Positions 1 to 12,400 of a stretch of DNA of 64,000 nt are shown piece by piece (position 1 is the first letter of the stretch; each line of letters starts with the position of its first letter). Origin of the DNA: Sinonovacula constricta (taxonomy: Eukaryota > Mollusca > Bivalvia > Cardiida > Solecurtidae). The notes under the pieces are model-generated. The model saw nothing but the letters and a program-made list of their open reading frames with translations. It did no database searches and had not been told where the DNA came from. The stretch covers positions 31,539,307 to 31,603,306 of the forward strand of contig CM017572.1 of the NCBI GenBank assembly GCA_007844125.1, in the 5' to 3' direction. Both the position numbers and the translations under genes were made by a program.

Positions 1-102
1 AATAATTTTGAACTTTAAAAGTGGGAGTGTCCCTCTAAAAGTGGGAGTGTCTCTCTAAAAGTGGGAGTGTCCCTCCAAATGGGGGAGAGTTCACATGTAT
101 GC
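1..102. repeat. Element F, right end only
   Basis: Four 20-bp units of the GTGGGAGTCTCCCTC type run into the terminal motif AGTTCACATGTATG. The rest of the copy is outside the window. Confidence 0.75.
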
Positions 103-604
103 ATTTAATTCACGTTTGATTGAAAGATTCTTTGACTGACTCTGCATAGCTGCAATAATTTAACGTAATTTTAAATTATAGAGTTCAAGACATAATGATA
201 AAATAAGAAAGTTATACCAAATTATTTTTGTGAAATTCAGAATAAAAGAAGTGTACCAAGACAAAATTGGCTTTATTGAATATGTTAGAAGTATGCAAAA
301 ATATTTATAACAGAGTACATATACAACCATTAACAAAGATTTTTTATCAGTTCATTGAAAGATTAATGAGTAATTAAATGTTCTATTAATAAAAAAAGTT
401 GGCCATAAAGGGCAATAAAAATAAAAATATAAATTACTTTATTTCTCATTGAAATAGTGCATTGATGTGGAAATATATCTTAAGATAAATGTTTAAATAA
501 AGAAAACCAGCTAACAAATTATTTGTGTGCTATATCAGGTGTGTGGCTACATATATATAAGGTACCTGGGCGATGTTGTCAAGTGATGATGAGAGCTCAC
601 TCCA
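103..604. other. AT-rich sequence without a recognisable feature
   Basis: I see no exon, SINE head or terminal repeats. It is simple AT-rich intronic-type sequence. Confidence 0.5.
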
Positions 605-1500
605 GTGTTTCTGGATGAAATCTGGGTCCTACACATTGTAAATCATGGATGCATTAATGAAATATGGGTCCTACACATTGTAAATCATGGATGCATTAAT
701 GAAATAAGGGTCCTACATATTGTAAATCATGGGTGCATTAATGAAATAAGGGTCTTACGCATTGAACGTCATGGATGTATTAATGAAACCTGGGTCCTAC
801 ACATTGTAAATCATGGATGCATTAATGATGTAAATCATGGATGCATTAATGAAATAAGGGTCCTACATATTGTAAATCATGGGTGCATTAATGAAATAAG
901 GGTCCTACACATTGTAAATCATGGATGTATTAATGAAATAAGGGTCATACATATTGTAAATCATGGATGTATTAATGAAATAAGGGTCCTACACATTGTA
1001 AATCATGGGTGCATTAATGAAATAAGGGTCCTACACATTGTAAATCATGGATGTATTAATGAAATAAGGGTCCTACATATTGTAAATCATGGATGTATTA
1101 ATGAAATACGGGTCCTACACATTGTAAATCAGGGATGCATTAAGGATTTCTGTGTTCTACATATTGTAAATTGGAGAAACATTGATGAACTCTGGGTCCT
1201 ACACATTGTAAATCAGAGAAATATTATCGATTTCTGGGTCCTACACATTGTAAATTAGAGAAACATTATCAAACTCTGGGTTCTACACATTGTAAATCAG
1301 AGAAACATGAATGAACTGTGGGTCCTTCACACTGTAAAACTGAGAAACATTAATGAACTAGGGGTCCTTAGCATTGTACATCAAAAATAGGTAAATGAAA
1401 TCTGGATCCTACACGATGTAAATCATAAAAACATTAACGAAACCATGAGATCTTCACATTGTACATGTGGAAGACCAATAAAATCTAGATCCTTCACATT
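605..1500 (+). repeat. 42-bp satellite, about 20 units
   Basis: The unit is TCCTACACATTGTAAATCAT followed by GGATGCATTAATGAAATAAGGG. It is near-identical from about 610 to 1140 and decays to the right. Because 42 is a multiple of three, one plus-strand frame stays open as a 14-residue repeat (NHGCINEIRVLHIV) for 217 codons. There is no start context, splice signal or homology to suggest that it is translated. Confidence 0.9.
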
Positions 1501-2160
1501 TTTTATTCAGGAAAAGAAATATAATCTACATAATTTATACACCATATCAGAAAACATTTATCAAATCGCTGTGCTACGATTGTTTTTTCCGGGAAGGTAT
1601 GTATTGCATTAATTAACTACTAATTATTTAATGATTAAAAAAATGGTAAGCCGTAAACAGCTAGAGCAAGGAGACATACAGAGACAAATACCAACCATTA
1701 ATCATGTCAATGTCACATTATCGTCATTATTTTTTAACATTATTACAATTTGGTAATAGCAAGACAATTGGTAGATGATATATGGTTCAACAAGTTTTCA
1801 ATAAAAGTAAAAAATAAGTTTGCAACAATTTTTACTGCTTCTGAAATTAAAAATTTTATAATTGTACATGTGAACAAGACTCTCTTCTCTTGCTGGATGC
1901 TGTAAATAAGCCTTTTAACTGAAAATGTATGCATGCAACTGTAAGAGCAAGTTGATTAATTAGGTTAATTTTAATTAAAATTATAAGGTTAAGTAGGTTA
2001 ATTAAGTTAATTAATTAATTGATTAATTAGGCTACAAAATGTTACCATGCACAAATTAATAGCAAATTGTTGTAAATATGTACAAGAAAAGATGATCATT
2101 AAATGATATTTCTTTCAGTAAACTATGGGAGAATTTTTACAGGTAACAAGACACTTCCTT
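1501..2160. other. AT-rich spacer with TTAATT runs
   Basis: Runs of TTAATT/AATTAA at 1950-2030 are the only structure. No exon is seen. Confidence 0.5.
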
Positions 2161-2901
2161 TAAAGGTGGAATCCGACAGTTTGGACCAACATTTTTTTTT
2201 ATTAAGCAGCCAAATAACATATTGTTGGCATCTGTGGTCTAGTGGTTAAGACGTTGGACTCCAGATTGGAGGGTCGCGGGTTCGAACCCCGAAACTGACC
2301 ATGTGATGTTAGTCCTTGAGCAAGAATATTAACTGCACATTGCTCCAGGTACTCAGTACCCAAGTACTGGTTCTACCCAGGAAGTGGACAGTCGAGAGGG
2401 ATTAATATAAGTTAAAAGAACTTGTTTCCCCATTAACTATAAATAAATAGGTTTAAACTAAACTGAATAACATATTGTCACTGGAACTGATGTTGCGAAA
2501 TGCTGTTTATTGGTATCATATATGTGTGAAAAGAAAACCCATAACGATTCAATCGTCATTACAAAAATGTATTTCCTATCTGAGCCACGCTGCACAGTAA
2601 GCTATTTCTAAGCTAAGAAAATCACAGGACCACTTATGTTTTAGCTTATTCACGTCATCCGCTCTGACGATGATGTCTATATTTAGCAGGAATCCCAATT
2701 GTTCTTATTTATAGATCTAAAAAGAATTAATACTTTATGTGTTTATTAATTAGTTATAGTGCCCTAAAATTGAGATATTGTTGAAAATCGTCAAAGCTTA
2801 TACTATAAAGTAAAATGAAACTACGCACAAATACCCCAGATAGAGGTCAGATATTGTTACATGTATTTGACATAGGCAAATTGTCGGATACCACCTTTTA
2901 C
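2161..2901. mobile_element. MITE-E copy interrupted by a SINE-D
   Basis: The ends are AAAGGTGGAATCCGACAG and CGGATACCACCTTTTA. Without the SINE and its duplicated target the element is about 490 bp. The inner part shares the ATGTGTGAA..CCTATCTGAGCCACGCTGCA block with the other MITE-E copies. No transposase is encoded. Confidence 0.85.
2226..2465 (+). mobile_element. SINE-D, tRNA-derived, inserted in MITE-E
   Basis: The pol III A box region reads TGGTCTAGTGGTTAAG and the B box GGTTCGAACCC. A tRNA-unrelated body ends in GTTTAAACTAAACT. It is flanked by a 13-bp target-site duplication AATAACATATTGT (2213-2225 and 2466-2478). This is a tRNA-derived SINE, not a tRNA gene: the fold has no acceptor stem. 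Confidence 0.9.
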
Positions 2902-3227
2902 AGGAAATTTATTCATGACACTGGTTGACAATTTGCTCGTTTGAGGTCCTTAAACATTACAATAAAAAATCCACCAGGTTCTTCAGAGTTTAAGGAATGA
3001 GAATTTAAGTCACAATCAAAGGCAGCCAAGTGGACTCTATGACATCTTTGACAAATAGATTAAGAAAAATAAGAAAAAAAAAAAGACAGCAGTGTACTTG
3101 GTTTTGTTTGTTTTTTGCCTTAACGCTTAAGAAAAGTATCTTCATTTTTTTTCCACAAATGATATAAAATATAGTTCATGTGTAAAATTAAAACCTAACT
3201 AACACCACAATACAGTATCTGTCATAC
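2902..3227. other. Intron sequence after exon 12
   Basis: AT-rich with an A run near 3074; nothing else is recognised. Confidence 0.5.
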
Positions 3228-3404
3228 CTTGGCCTTGAGTTCCATGTCTTTCAGGGCCTTCCTGAGGTTATTAATCTCCAGTTCCCGTGACTCGATGAAG
3301 TCGGCCGTCTGGGTGTCCTGTCTCTGACTGCGATGGATCTGCTCCTGAAGCTGTCGGTTCATGTCCTCCTGTGCCTGCAGACGATGCTCCAGTTCCTGAC
3401 AGTG
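3228..3404 (-). CDS. CNTRL: Coding exon 12 (residues 679-737, coiled coil); last exon in window
   Basis: The acceptor is TATCTTCACAG before 3404 and the donor is AAG then GTATGA after 3228. The exon is 59 codons in phase 0. HCQELEHRLQAQEDMNRQLQ through NNLRKALKDMELKAK continues the coil. The intron upstream of the acceptor is, 36 bp away, a 14-unit SINE-derived tandem array. I could not find a thirteenth exon in 1-3227, so the next one is presumably beyond the left edge. Confidence 0.85.
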
Positions 3405-6400
3405 CTGTGAAGATAGAAACCGTGGTTTTATAAATTGATTGTTTGTTGGGTTTATTGTCACACCAACAGTATTTCAGTTATCTGGAGACGGTGTCCACTT
3501 GAAGCAGATATAGTGCTGCCTTCACTGTGTATAGCATGTTTGTTTGTGGGGTTTATCGTCCCACCAACAGTATTTCCGTTATCTGGAGACGGTGTCCACT
3601 TGAAGCAGATATAGTGCTGCCTTCACTGTGTATAGCTTGTTTGTTTATTGGGTTTATCAACCCACCAACAGTATTTCAGTTATCTGGAGACGGTGTCCAC
3701 TTAAAGCAGATATAGTGCTGCCTTCACTGTGTATAGCATGTTTGTTTATTGGGTTTATCAACCCACCAACAGTATTTCAGTTATCTGGAGACGGTGTCCA
3801 CTTAAAGCAGATATAGTGCTGCCTTCACTGTGTATAGCATGTTTGTTTATTGGGTTTATCATCCCACCAACAGTATTTCAGTTATCTGGAGACAGTATCC
3901 ACTTGAAGCAGATATAGTGCTGCCTTCACTGTGTATAGCTTGTTTGTTTATTGGGTTTATCGACCCACCAACAGTATTTCAGTTATCTGGAGACGGTGTC
4001 CACTTGAAGCAGATATAGTGCTGCCTTCACTGTGTATAGCTTGTTTGTTTATTGGGTTTATCATCCCACCAACAGTATTTCAGTTATCTGGAGACAGTAT
4101 CCACTTGAAGCAGATATAGTGCTGCCTTCACTGTGTATAGCATGTTTGTTTATTGGGTTTATCATCCCACCAACAGTATTTCAGTTATCTGGAGACAGTA
4201 TCCACTTGAAGCAGATATAGTGCTGCCTTCACTGTGTATAGCTTGTTTGTTTATTGGGTTTATCGACCCACCAACAGTATTTCAGTTATCTGGAGACGGT
4301 GTCCACTTGAAGCAGATATAGTGCTGCCTTCACTGTGTATAGCTTGTTTGTTTATTGGGTTTATCAACCCACCAACAGTATTTCAGTTATCTGGAGACGG
4401 TGTCCACTTAAAGCAGATATAGTGCTGCCTTCACTGTGTATAGCATGTTTGTTTATTGGGTTTATCATCCCACCAACAGTATTTCAGTTATCTGGAGACA
4501 GTATCCACTTGAAGCAGATATAGTGCTGCCTTCACTGTGTATAGCATGTTTGTTTATTGGGTTTATCATCCCACCAACAGTATTTCAGTTATCTGGAGAC
4601 GGTGTCCACTTGAAGCAGATATAGTGCTGCCTTCACTGTGTATAGCATGTTTGTTTATTGGGTCTATCGACCCACCAACAGTATTTCAGTTATCTGGAGA
4701 CAGTGTCCACTTGAAGCAGATATAGTGCTGCCTTCACTGTGTATAGCATGTTTGTTTATTGGGTCTATTGTCCCACCAACAGTATTTCAGTTATCTGGAG
4801 ACGGTGTCCACTTGAAGCAGATATAGCGCTGCCTTCACTGTATATAGTATGCCGTGAACACCTGGCATGATACCACCCCCAATCACATTATCCTGATACC
4901 AGGTTGACCAGTCATGCAACTACCATTAAATTTTCTTGAGAGTAAGCAATGAGCTTTAACACAATAATATTTTTGGTATGTTGGAATCAAACGAGGCACC
5001 ACTGATTGCGCTACCAAGTCTGGTGCTTCCATAGATTTATAGCACAATTAATGAGCTATATTTTGCAACATTTTGTTCCTTAGAAAGATTTCAAGCTACT
5101 GCATCACAAGGATCTGTTTTATCATGATTAATGTTTGTTGGGTTTATCGTCCCACCAACAGTATTTCAGTTATCTGGAGATGGTGTCCACTTAAAGCTGA
5201 TATAGTGCTGCCTTCACTGTATATAGTATGCCGTGAACACCTGGCATGATACTGCACCCAGTCACATTATCCTGACACCGGGCAAACCAGTCGTGGAACT
5301 ACCCGAATATTTGCTTCAGCGTTAGCAAGGGAGCTATACCACTACCATTTTTAATGACCTTGGTATGTCACAGCCCGAGATCGAACCCGGGGACTCCCAT
5401 AACTACCTGAGTAGAACCACTGGCACTTCTTTAGCTGGAGAACCTTGTCACCTGAAAGTAGTTGTCCGAACCAAAATTCACATCCAGACAGCTACAGGAT
5501 GTGGAGTGAAACTAAATAAACCTGCTCAGTCCAATACTACAGTTTACATGTATACATGTATTTCTTTAACCATGGTGGATATTCTTGTTGTTGTTTTTTC
5601 TCTTTTTTTGTTACATCGCACAGACACAATTATGGTCATATTGGCGACATCCAGCTAATTATTGGTGGAGGAAGACCCCAGACTTATGGACTCCAGACTT
5701 ATGGACCCCAGACTTATGTTTGGGTAGAATCACCAGGGCCCCGCAGGTTATCTGGTAAACCTCCCCACTTGAAAATTCTAGCCCCAACCATGACTCAAAC
5801 CCACGCAGTGAGGGGCTGAGGAGATTCAAGTGACTTTTACCGCTCAGCCACGGGCGCCCCCGGTGGATATTCTGGGAAAGTTTAAAAATTAAAGAAAATG
5901 TTCAGTCATGGGGGAGGGAGGCTCTTAAATAGTCCCGAACATGCAAGACCACACACCTGTTCCGACTCCTTTAGCCTGCCAGCCTCTGCATCTAGCACAC
6001 CGAGCTCGGTCTCCAGCTTGCGAACCTTCCCCGCCATGTTCTCATTGTCCTTGAGCAGAGACTCAAACTCCCGCTCCTTCTTGGCCGCCTTGGTCTGTAC
6101 CTGTGCCAGGTAAGATTGCAGCCCTCCCACAATCTCATCCAGCTCCTCTCGCAGGGACTCGTTGTTCTCTACCTGGTCTGGAAACACGCAGACATCATGG
6201 TTAACCTTCTATCAACATTAAGACAGAGGCGGTTTTATTTGGAATGAAATTTAAATACAGTCAACTCTCGTTATCTCAAATTTCAAGGGACCATAGAAAA
6301 AAGTTTGAGATATCCGAAGTTTGAGTTATCCGAATTTAAGGATAGTTTGTGTAAATCTTTAAAATCTTACCTGCTACACGATGACTGGTAATGACTGAAA

Positions 6401-9400
6401 TTCCTTGTTATATCTGCCACTGTAAACTAAGTTTCTGCAAGTTTGTGTGGTTTTGCATGTTTAAAGTGTTTATCAGCTAATTAAATAATAATCGATTAAT
6501 CTCTTCTCTAAATTACGTGAAATCCTGATTGCCGATAATTGGCGATAAAACTCGCGCCCAAATCTTCGCAAGTTTCACGGTAGGTGTGAAAATCACGATT
6601 GTTGCCGTTTTGCATCTTATAGCAATTTGAAGTTTGAGATAGACCAACTGATTTCAACAGTTTTATACGTGTGGGGACAAAGAATTTAGTATGATATATC
6701 CGATAATTTGACATATCCGAATTTGAGTTAAGCGGAGTCGATCTATATAGAAACTATAGGGGAAAAAACGGGACCGTAGAAAACAGTTTGACATAACCGG
6801 AAATTTGAGATAACCGATTTTGAGATAACGAGAGTTGACTGTATTTTAAATATAATGTACTATGGGATGGATTGGGATTTGCTGGCATTTTTGCTGATAC
6901 TGTGCAGCGACATTTCTATAATTATAGCACAGGGGCTCTTATGAGGTGCCAAGGGACTGAACCCAGCCAGTCCATTATACTGACACCGATGAGTCAGGCG
7001 TAATGCTGTCCGCTTAGCCCTGAGCGTTAGGAAGGAAGCCACTACTACCAACTTTAAAGTCTTTGGTTTGACCCGGTCGGGGTTTGAACCCGCGACCTCT
7101 CAATCTGCAAGCCGACGCTCTACCAACTAATGTATTATGGATAAAACTTATCACAGCTTTGTGTGTTTTTTATATAGATTTTTTGGTTTAAACACCTTAT
7201 TTATAGTTAAGGGATACTAAAGCATAATATATGGTGTGGCACTGACAAAGGAAAGGAAAGATTATTGTGAAGCCATTACACAGACTTTAGCCGCAAGAGC
7301 ACAGTTCAAATTACAAAACAAAGAAGACAGACATACGGACTTAAGTTAATGTGAATATTTTAGTATCCTGAGAAATAATGTTTATTGACAAGAAAACAAA
7401 TCTAGCTGTGCCTCAATGGGGTTCATTGGTGAAATGGAAATTGTCTCCCTTGCTAGTTAATATCTGAGGTATTCCAAACAGTAGGTAGGTCCATGTAGTT
7501 GAAATTCTTTGACTTTATCGCCTGTTCTTTTGTAGATATTGCAATAACAAACAGTGAATTTCTTACTTTTGCATAAATATAAGCTTAACTTTAATTTAAA
7601 TTATTATAGAGATATGTTGTTTAAAAAAGAAAATGGACATGTTTATTGATGATGGTTAACCTGGGTATCATAAGATGGGCAGAAAAGTCAATAAACACTC
7701 CAAAGAGCACAAGCATAAAAACCGAGTAAAACAAATGAAAGGACCTACTTGCATTTAGGCATTATTCAAGGGAGACTATTCATTAATGTCTCTCATTGTT
7801 GCTGTTACCTTCATTGAGCTGCTGCTCCAGTTTCTTGATGTCAGTCGTTTCCTTGGCAACCGTGTCCAGCATCAGTTCCAGTTGAGACTGCAGCTGGTTG
7901 TACATCTGGTTGCTCTCGTTGATCTGCTGCTCCTTGTCCACCATCTCACCATACACTCGCCGCTGTAACCATAGAAACAGTAACTGTTGACAAAATAACC
8001 ATAACAACAGTATTCTTAGCAACACACACCTTGGCAACAGCTTATCAAAGCAATGAAAAGTTATGACACTAATAACCATAGTAAGAGTAACCTTAATAGC
8101 TTTGAGCATGGCAAAATAACAACATAAACCATACCAACAATAACCTCAGCACTTGAAGTTATGGCAACATTTATTGATAACAACATCGCCCTTAACCTCC
8201 ACAACATGTTTGTTAATTGGGTTTATCGTCCCACCAACAGCATTTCAGTTATTTGGAGACAGTATCCATATCTGGAGGAGACAGAGTTCTGCCTTCACTG
8301 TGTATAGCATGCCGTGAACACCTGGCATGATACCACACCCAGTCACATTATCCTGACACCTGGCCAAACCAGTCATGGAACTAACAAAATATTTGGTTAA
8401 GTGTTAGCAAATGAGCTATACCACTACCATTTTTAATGACTTTGGTATGTTGCAGCCTGGGATCGAACCCAGGGCCTTCAGTACCTGGAGCCGACACTCT
8501 ATCAATTGCGCTACTAGGTCCGGTCCCAACAACATGCATAACATCAGAAATTGTATGGTAAACAATTCTAACAATTATTATAGCAACAATCTTTAAACAA
8601 ATAACAGACTTAATTACTGATAACATTTTTACTGAAGCAATTAAATATTTAATAATCTTTATTGATGTAGGTTAACCTCAATAAGGCTGAAAATACATTT
8701 TTCTTCGAGTCCCATTGAGAGTGAAGGACTTAATGTGGGAAGGTCCTTCAGCTGACTTGCAGTGCGCCAGTGGTTCTACCCAGACATTTGTCTGGGATCT
8801 TTCTCAACCAAATCGCTCGACATCGCTAAAATGATCATAACTGGTCACTGCTATGTATTTACAAAATAAACAAATATTTTTCTATTGTATATATAACAAC
8901 TTACATAGTTCGGGTCGGTGTTAGACATGCGACTAAGTCGATCTTTCAGCTGGTTCAGTTCTATCTTGTTCTGGTGGAGCTGGTGTCGTGATTTGTCTCT
9001 CTCCTCCTCGATCTGGGTCGCACTGTCCTTCATCTCATTCACCTGCATAATTAACACCAGGATGGGTCAGAACATGGGTGTAAAGTGGGACAGATCACTA
9101 ATAACACATACCATATGCCATAAAATCAATTTAAATAACACATAAACAGGCTGGGTTGTTTGTTTTTTAAATCAATATAAATAACACATGTGGTGTGCCA
9201 AAAAATCAATATAAATAACACATGTGGTGTGCCGTAAAATCAATATAAATAACACATGCAGTGTGCCATAAAATCATTATAAATAAAACATACAATATGC
9301 TATAAAAGCCATTTATGTAAGACATGTTCCATAAAATCAATATAAATAACACATACAGTAGGCTATAAAAAATCAATATAAATAACATACAATATGCCAT

Positions 9401-12400
9401 AAAATTAATATAAACAAGCATTTGATAGTATTGCGGGCAATACAGTAGTCCCCTACCGGTCCCTCAAAAAGTTCTTTAATTATCATACGCTCCTGTTTAT
9501 TGTCATTTATAATTAATTTCCATCAATGTAGCTCAAACATTTATTTTAGTAATCACAGGATCCAGATTTTTTGTTGGACAAATGGACAGACAGGGCAAAT
9601 CCTCCCACCCAAACAGTAGTTGGGGTTCACATAAAAAAAATTAATTCACCTGGCCTAAATAACTGTTAACTTATCATGACATTTATTTTTGGTCTTTATT
9701 TAAGATATGAGAACCTAATGCACTATCATTTAAGGTAAGTGCACCTGAATGCGCTATCAAAAACTTCACGATTTTGCTGCAAGGTCATGCTGTGACCTTG
9801 ACCTTCAAGGTAGTGACCCAAATGTTGTGTACAACACGTCATCTCAATATGGTGACCATTTCTGTAAAAATAGTTGTAAAATCCGACCTCAAATAACAAA
9901 GTTATGGGCCAGACACGATTTTGCTGCAAGGTCATGCTGTGACCTTGACCTTCAAGGTAGCACCCAAATCTTGCTCGCGACATGTCATCTCAATATGGTG
10001 ATCATTTCTGTGAAATAGTTTTAAAATCCGACTTCAAATAACGAAGTTATGGGCCGGACAAGGTCATGCTGTGACCTTGACCTTCAAGGTAGCGACCCAA
10101 ATTTTGCATTTGCATATTGTACACATTGCTACCTATTAACATACCAAGTTTCATGCGCCTAGCTTTAATAGTTTTTAAGTTATCAAAGGATCCAGATTTT
10201 TAGCGGACAGACAGACGGACAGACGGACGGAGGGTAAACCTATAGTACCCTCCGGTGTAAACACCGGTACGGGGACTAATAACAGATAATATGCCATAAA
10301 AGCAATATTTGTAGCATAATCTTATGATGCTCGACTAGATCCTATATTGGTGGTATGTACTAGAACTAATTTTTACAATTACTGAAAATGTTACTTCATT
10401 AAGATTTACTTCCCCTATCAAGACAAAATTCTGGATTATTTTATATGGGTACTTTTATACATTATATTCATACGACCCATGTCATGTAAAGCATGTAAAG
10501 CATTGTACTGAAACTAATGCTGCTTGAGAGAAATATTGAAGAATTAAACAAAACTCACATATACGTCAAACCTACAGTAAACACCAATCAAACTACTTCA
10601 ATGCCTGGTTAAGATCTAGGACCTCTCGCTTTTTGGGGGAGACTGCACTTTTGGAGGGAGACTTGCACTTTGGAAGGGAGACTCCCTGAGACTCCCACTT
10701 TTAGAGGGAGCCTCCCACTTTTAGAGGGGGGCTCCCACTTTGGTGAGAGACTCCCACTTTTAAAGGAAGACTCCCATTTTTAAAGGGAGACTCCCACTTT
10801 TGAAGGGAGACTCCCACTTTTAAAGGGAGACTCTCACTTTTGAAAGGAGACTCCCACTTTGGCAAGAGACTCCCATTTTTGGAGGGAGAGTCCCACTTTT
10901 AAAGGGAGAGTCCCACTTTTAAAGGGAGACTCCCACTTTGGCGAGAGACTCCCACTTCTGGAGGGAGACTCCCACTTCTAAGGTTCAAAATTATTTGAAC
11001 ATAAGGGGTGTTTTACACATTTTCAGAAATCTCCCTACTTGGAAACGGATAACTTCCTTCTTTGTTTATATGAAAATAACAAATCTCCCACTTTGCAAGT
11101 GAAAGTCTCCCACTTAAAGAAAGCTCCCACTTAAAGAAAGTTCACATGTATGAAACAGGTGCCCTGATTCGAATAGATCAAACACCGTAACACTGAGGAG
11201 GTGCCCTGACGTGACTAGAACTGACCGTCCTCATCTTCCGGGCCAGCTTCTGTCGAATGGCCAGTTTCTGCTCCTCCTTCTCTCTGAGAGAGTCCTCTCC
11301 TATGTGTCGCAGGTCCTTCGTAGCATTCCGCAATTTGTCCTCCGTCATACGCAGCTCATCGGACAAACGTTTCAGTCGGTCCTCAGCTGTTACCATAGAA
11401 ACAGGGAAAGTGATTAATTGTCAGAATAAAAAGATAAATTTTCAGCTGTTACTAAAGTTACAGGATTTTATGGTTCACCATTTTTGTGATTGTTATTTTG
11501 CAAAAAAAGTGTTTTTTTTATCATAAACATATTTATTAAACAACATTTCAAATAACAAGAAATATATATTTCAAACAAATTTTTAGGGATAACAGTTTTA
11601 AATGTGTGTTGTTTTGATTTTATTATTATATTTTATTACACAATCAAGACATAATAGCAATTTACACATAGTAACATAACATGTCCTGATCTTTAGATGA
11701 GGAGTTTTTTTAGATTTTCATCTCTAATGGGGTACATTGGTGATAGAAACTAGCCAGTAGCATCACCTGTTATTGAGTGGACTATTGCACTAAATATATA
11801 TATATATACTTTGTTGCTTTTGTTTAATGTTTTTAGTCTATTTCATTTTATACCAAGCATCTGTGTCAAATAATGTTACCGTCAAAGTCAATTGATTTTG
11901 AATTAATTTGAATTTAATTCTAAGATTGGGGCTAATTATCATAATTAATGTGTACGCCCGTCACCCAATCAAACCTTTGTAAAACGTTTTTAAAGCAAAC
12001 AATCTTCTTTTTTATGAATTGAGTGTCTAGAATTTAGTAATGCTGTTTCTATTGGATGTATTAATAAACTAAAAAAAAACAGTCAATTAATGGTTGAAAA
12101 TGGCGGCCGAAAACTAAGGGTCACAGAAAAAATTGCCAAATTTTAGTGGTTGAAAACTTAGGGTCATTTAAATAATTGGTTCAAAAAAAAATTGACCGTG
12201 GCCGAAGACTTAGGGTGGCCGAAGACTTAGGGTTTTTACAGTAAATTTTACCTGATGACACAAACAGACAGGCTCTATTGTTTGAAGAAGTGTCTACTTT
12301 TGTACCTCTACTAATGACAAGAGAATTATGATTTGTTCGAAGTTGGATTTCTTTTCACAGCACACCGACACGATTACGGTCATACTGGCAACATCCAGCT

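Noticed and set aside
605..1258. 217-codon plus-strand open frame
   Set aside because: It is a 42-bp satellite read in its open frame. There is no start context, splice sites or homology.
2226..2300. tRNA gene with A and B boxes
   Set aside because: It is the head of SINE-D: the same 240-bp unit with target duplications occurs at 34868, and no acceptor stem forms.
3527..4826. Series of twelve 62-residue open frames, suggesting a tandem gene family
   Set aside because: They are the SINE-A tail module read every 101 bp. The frame changes with each unit and every one overlaps the next.
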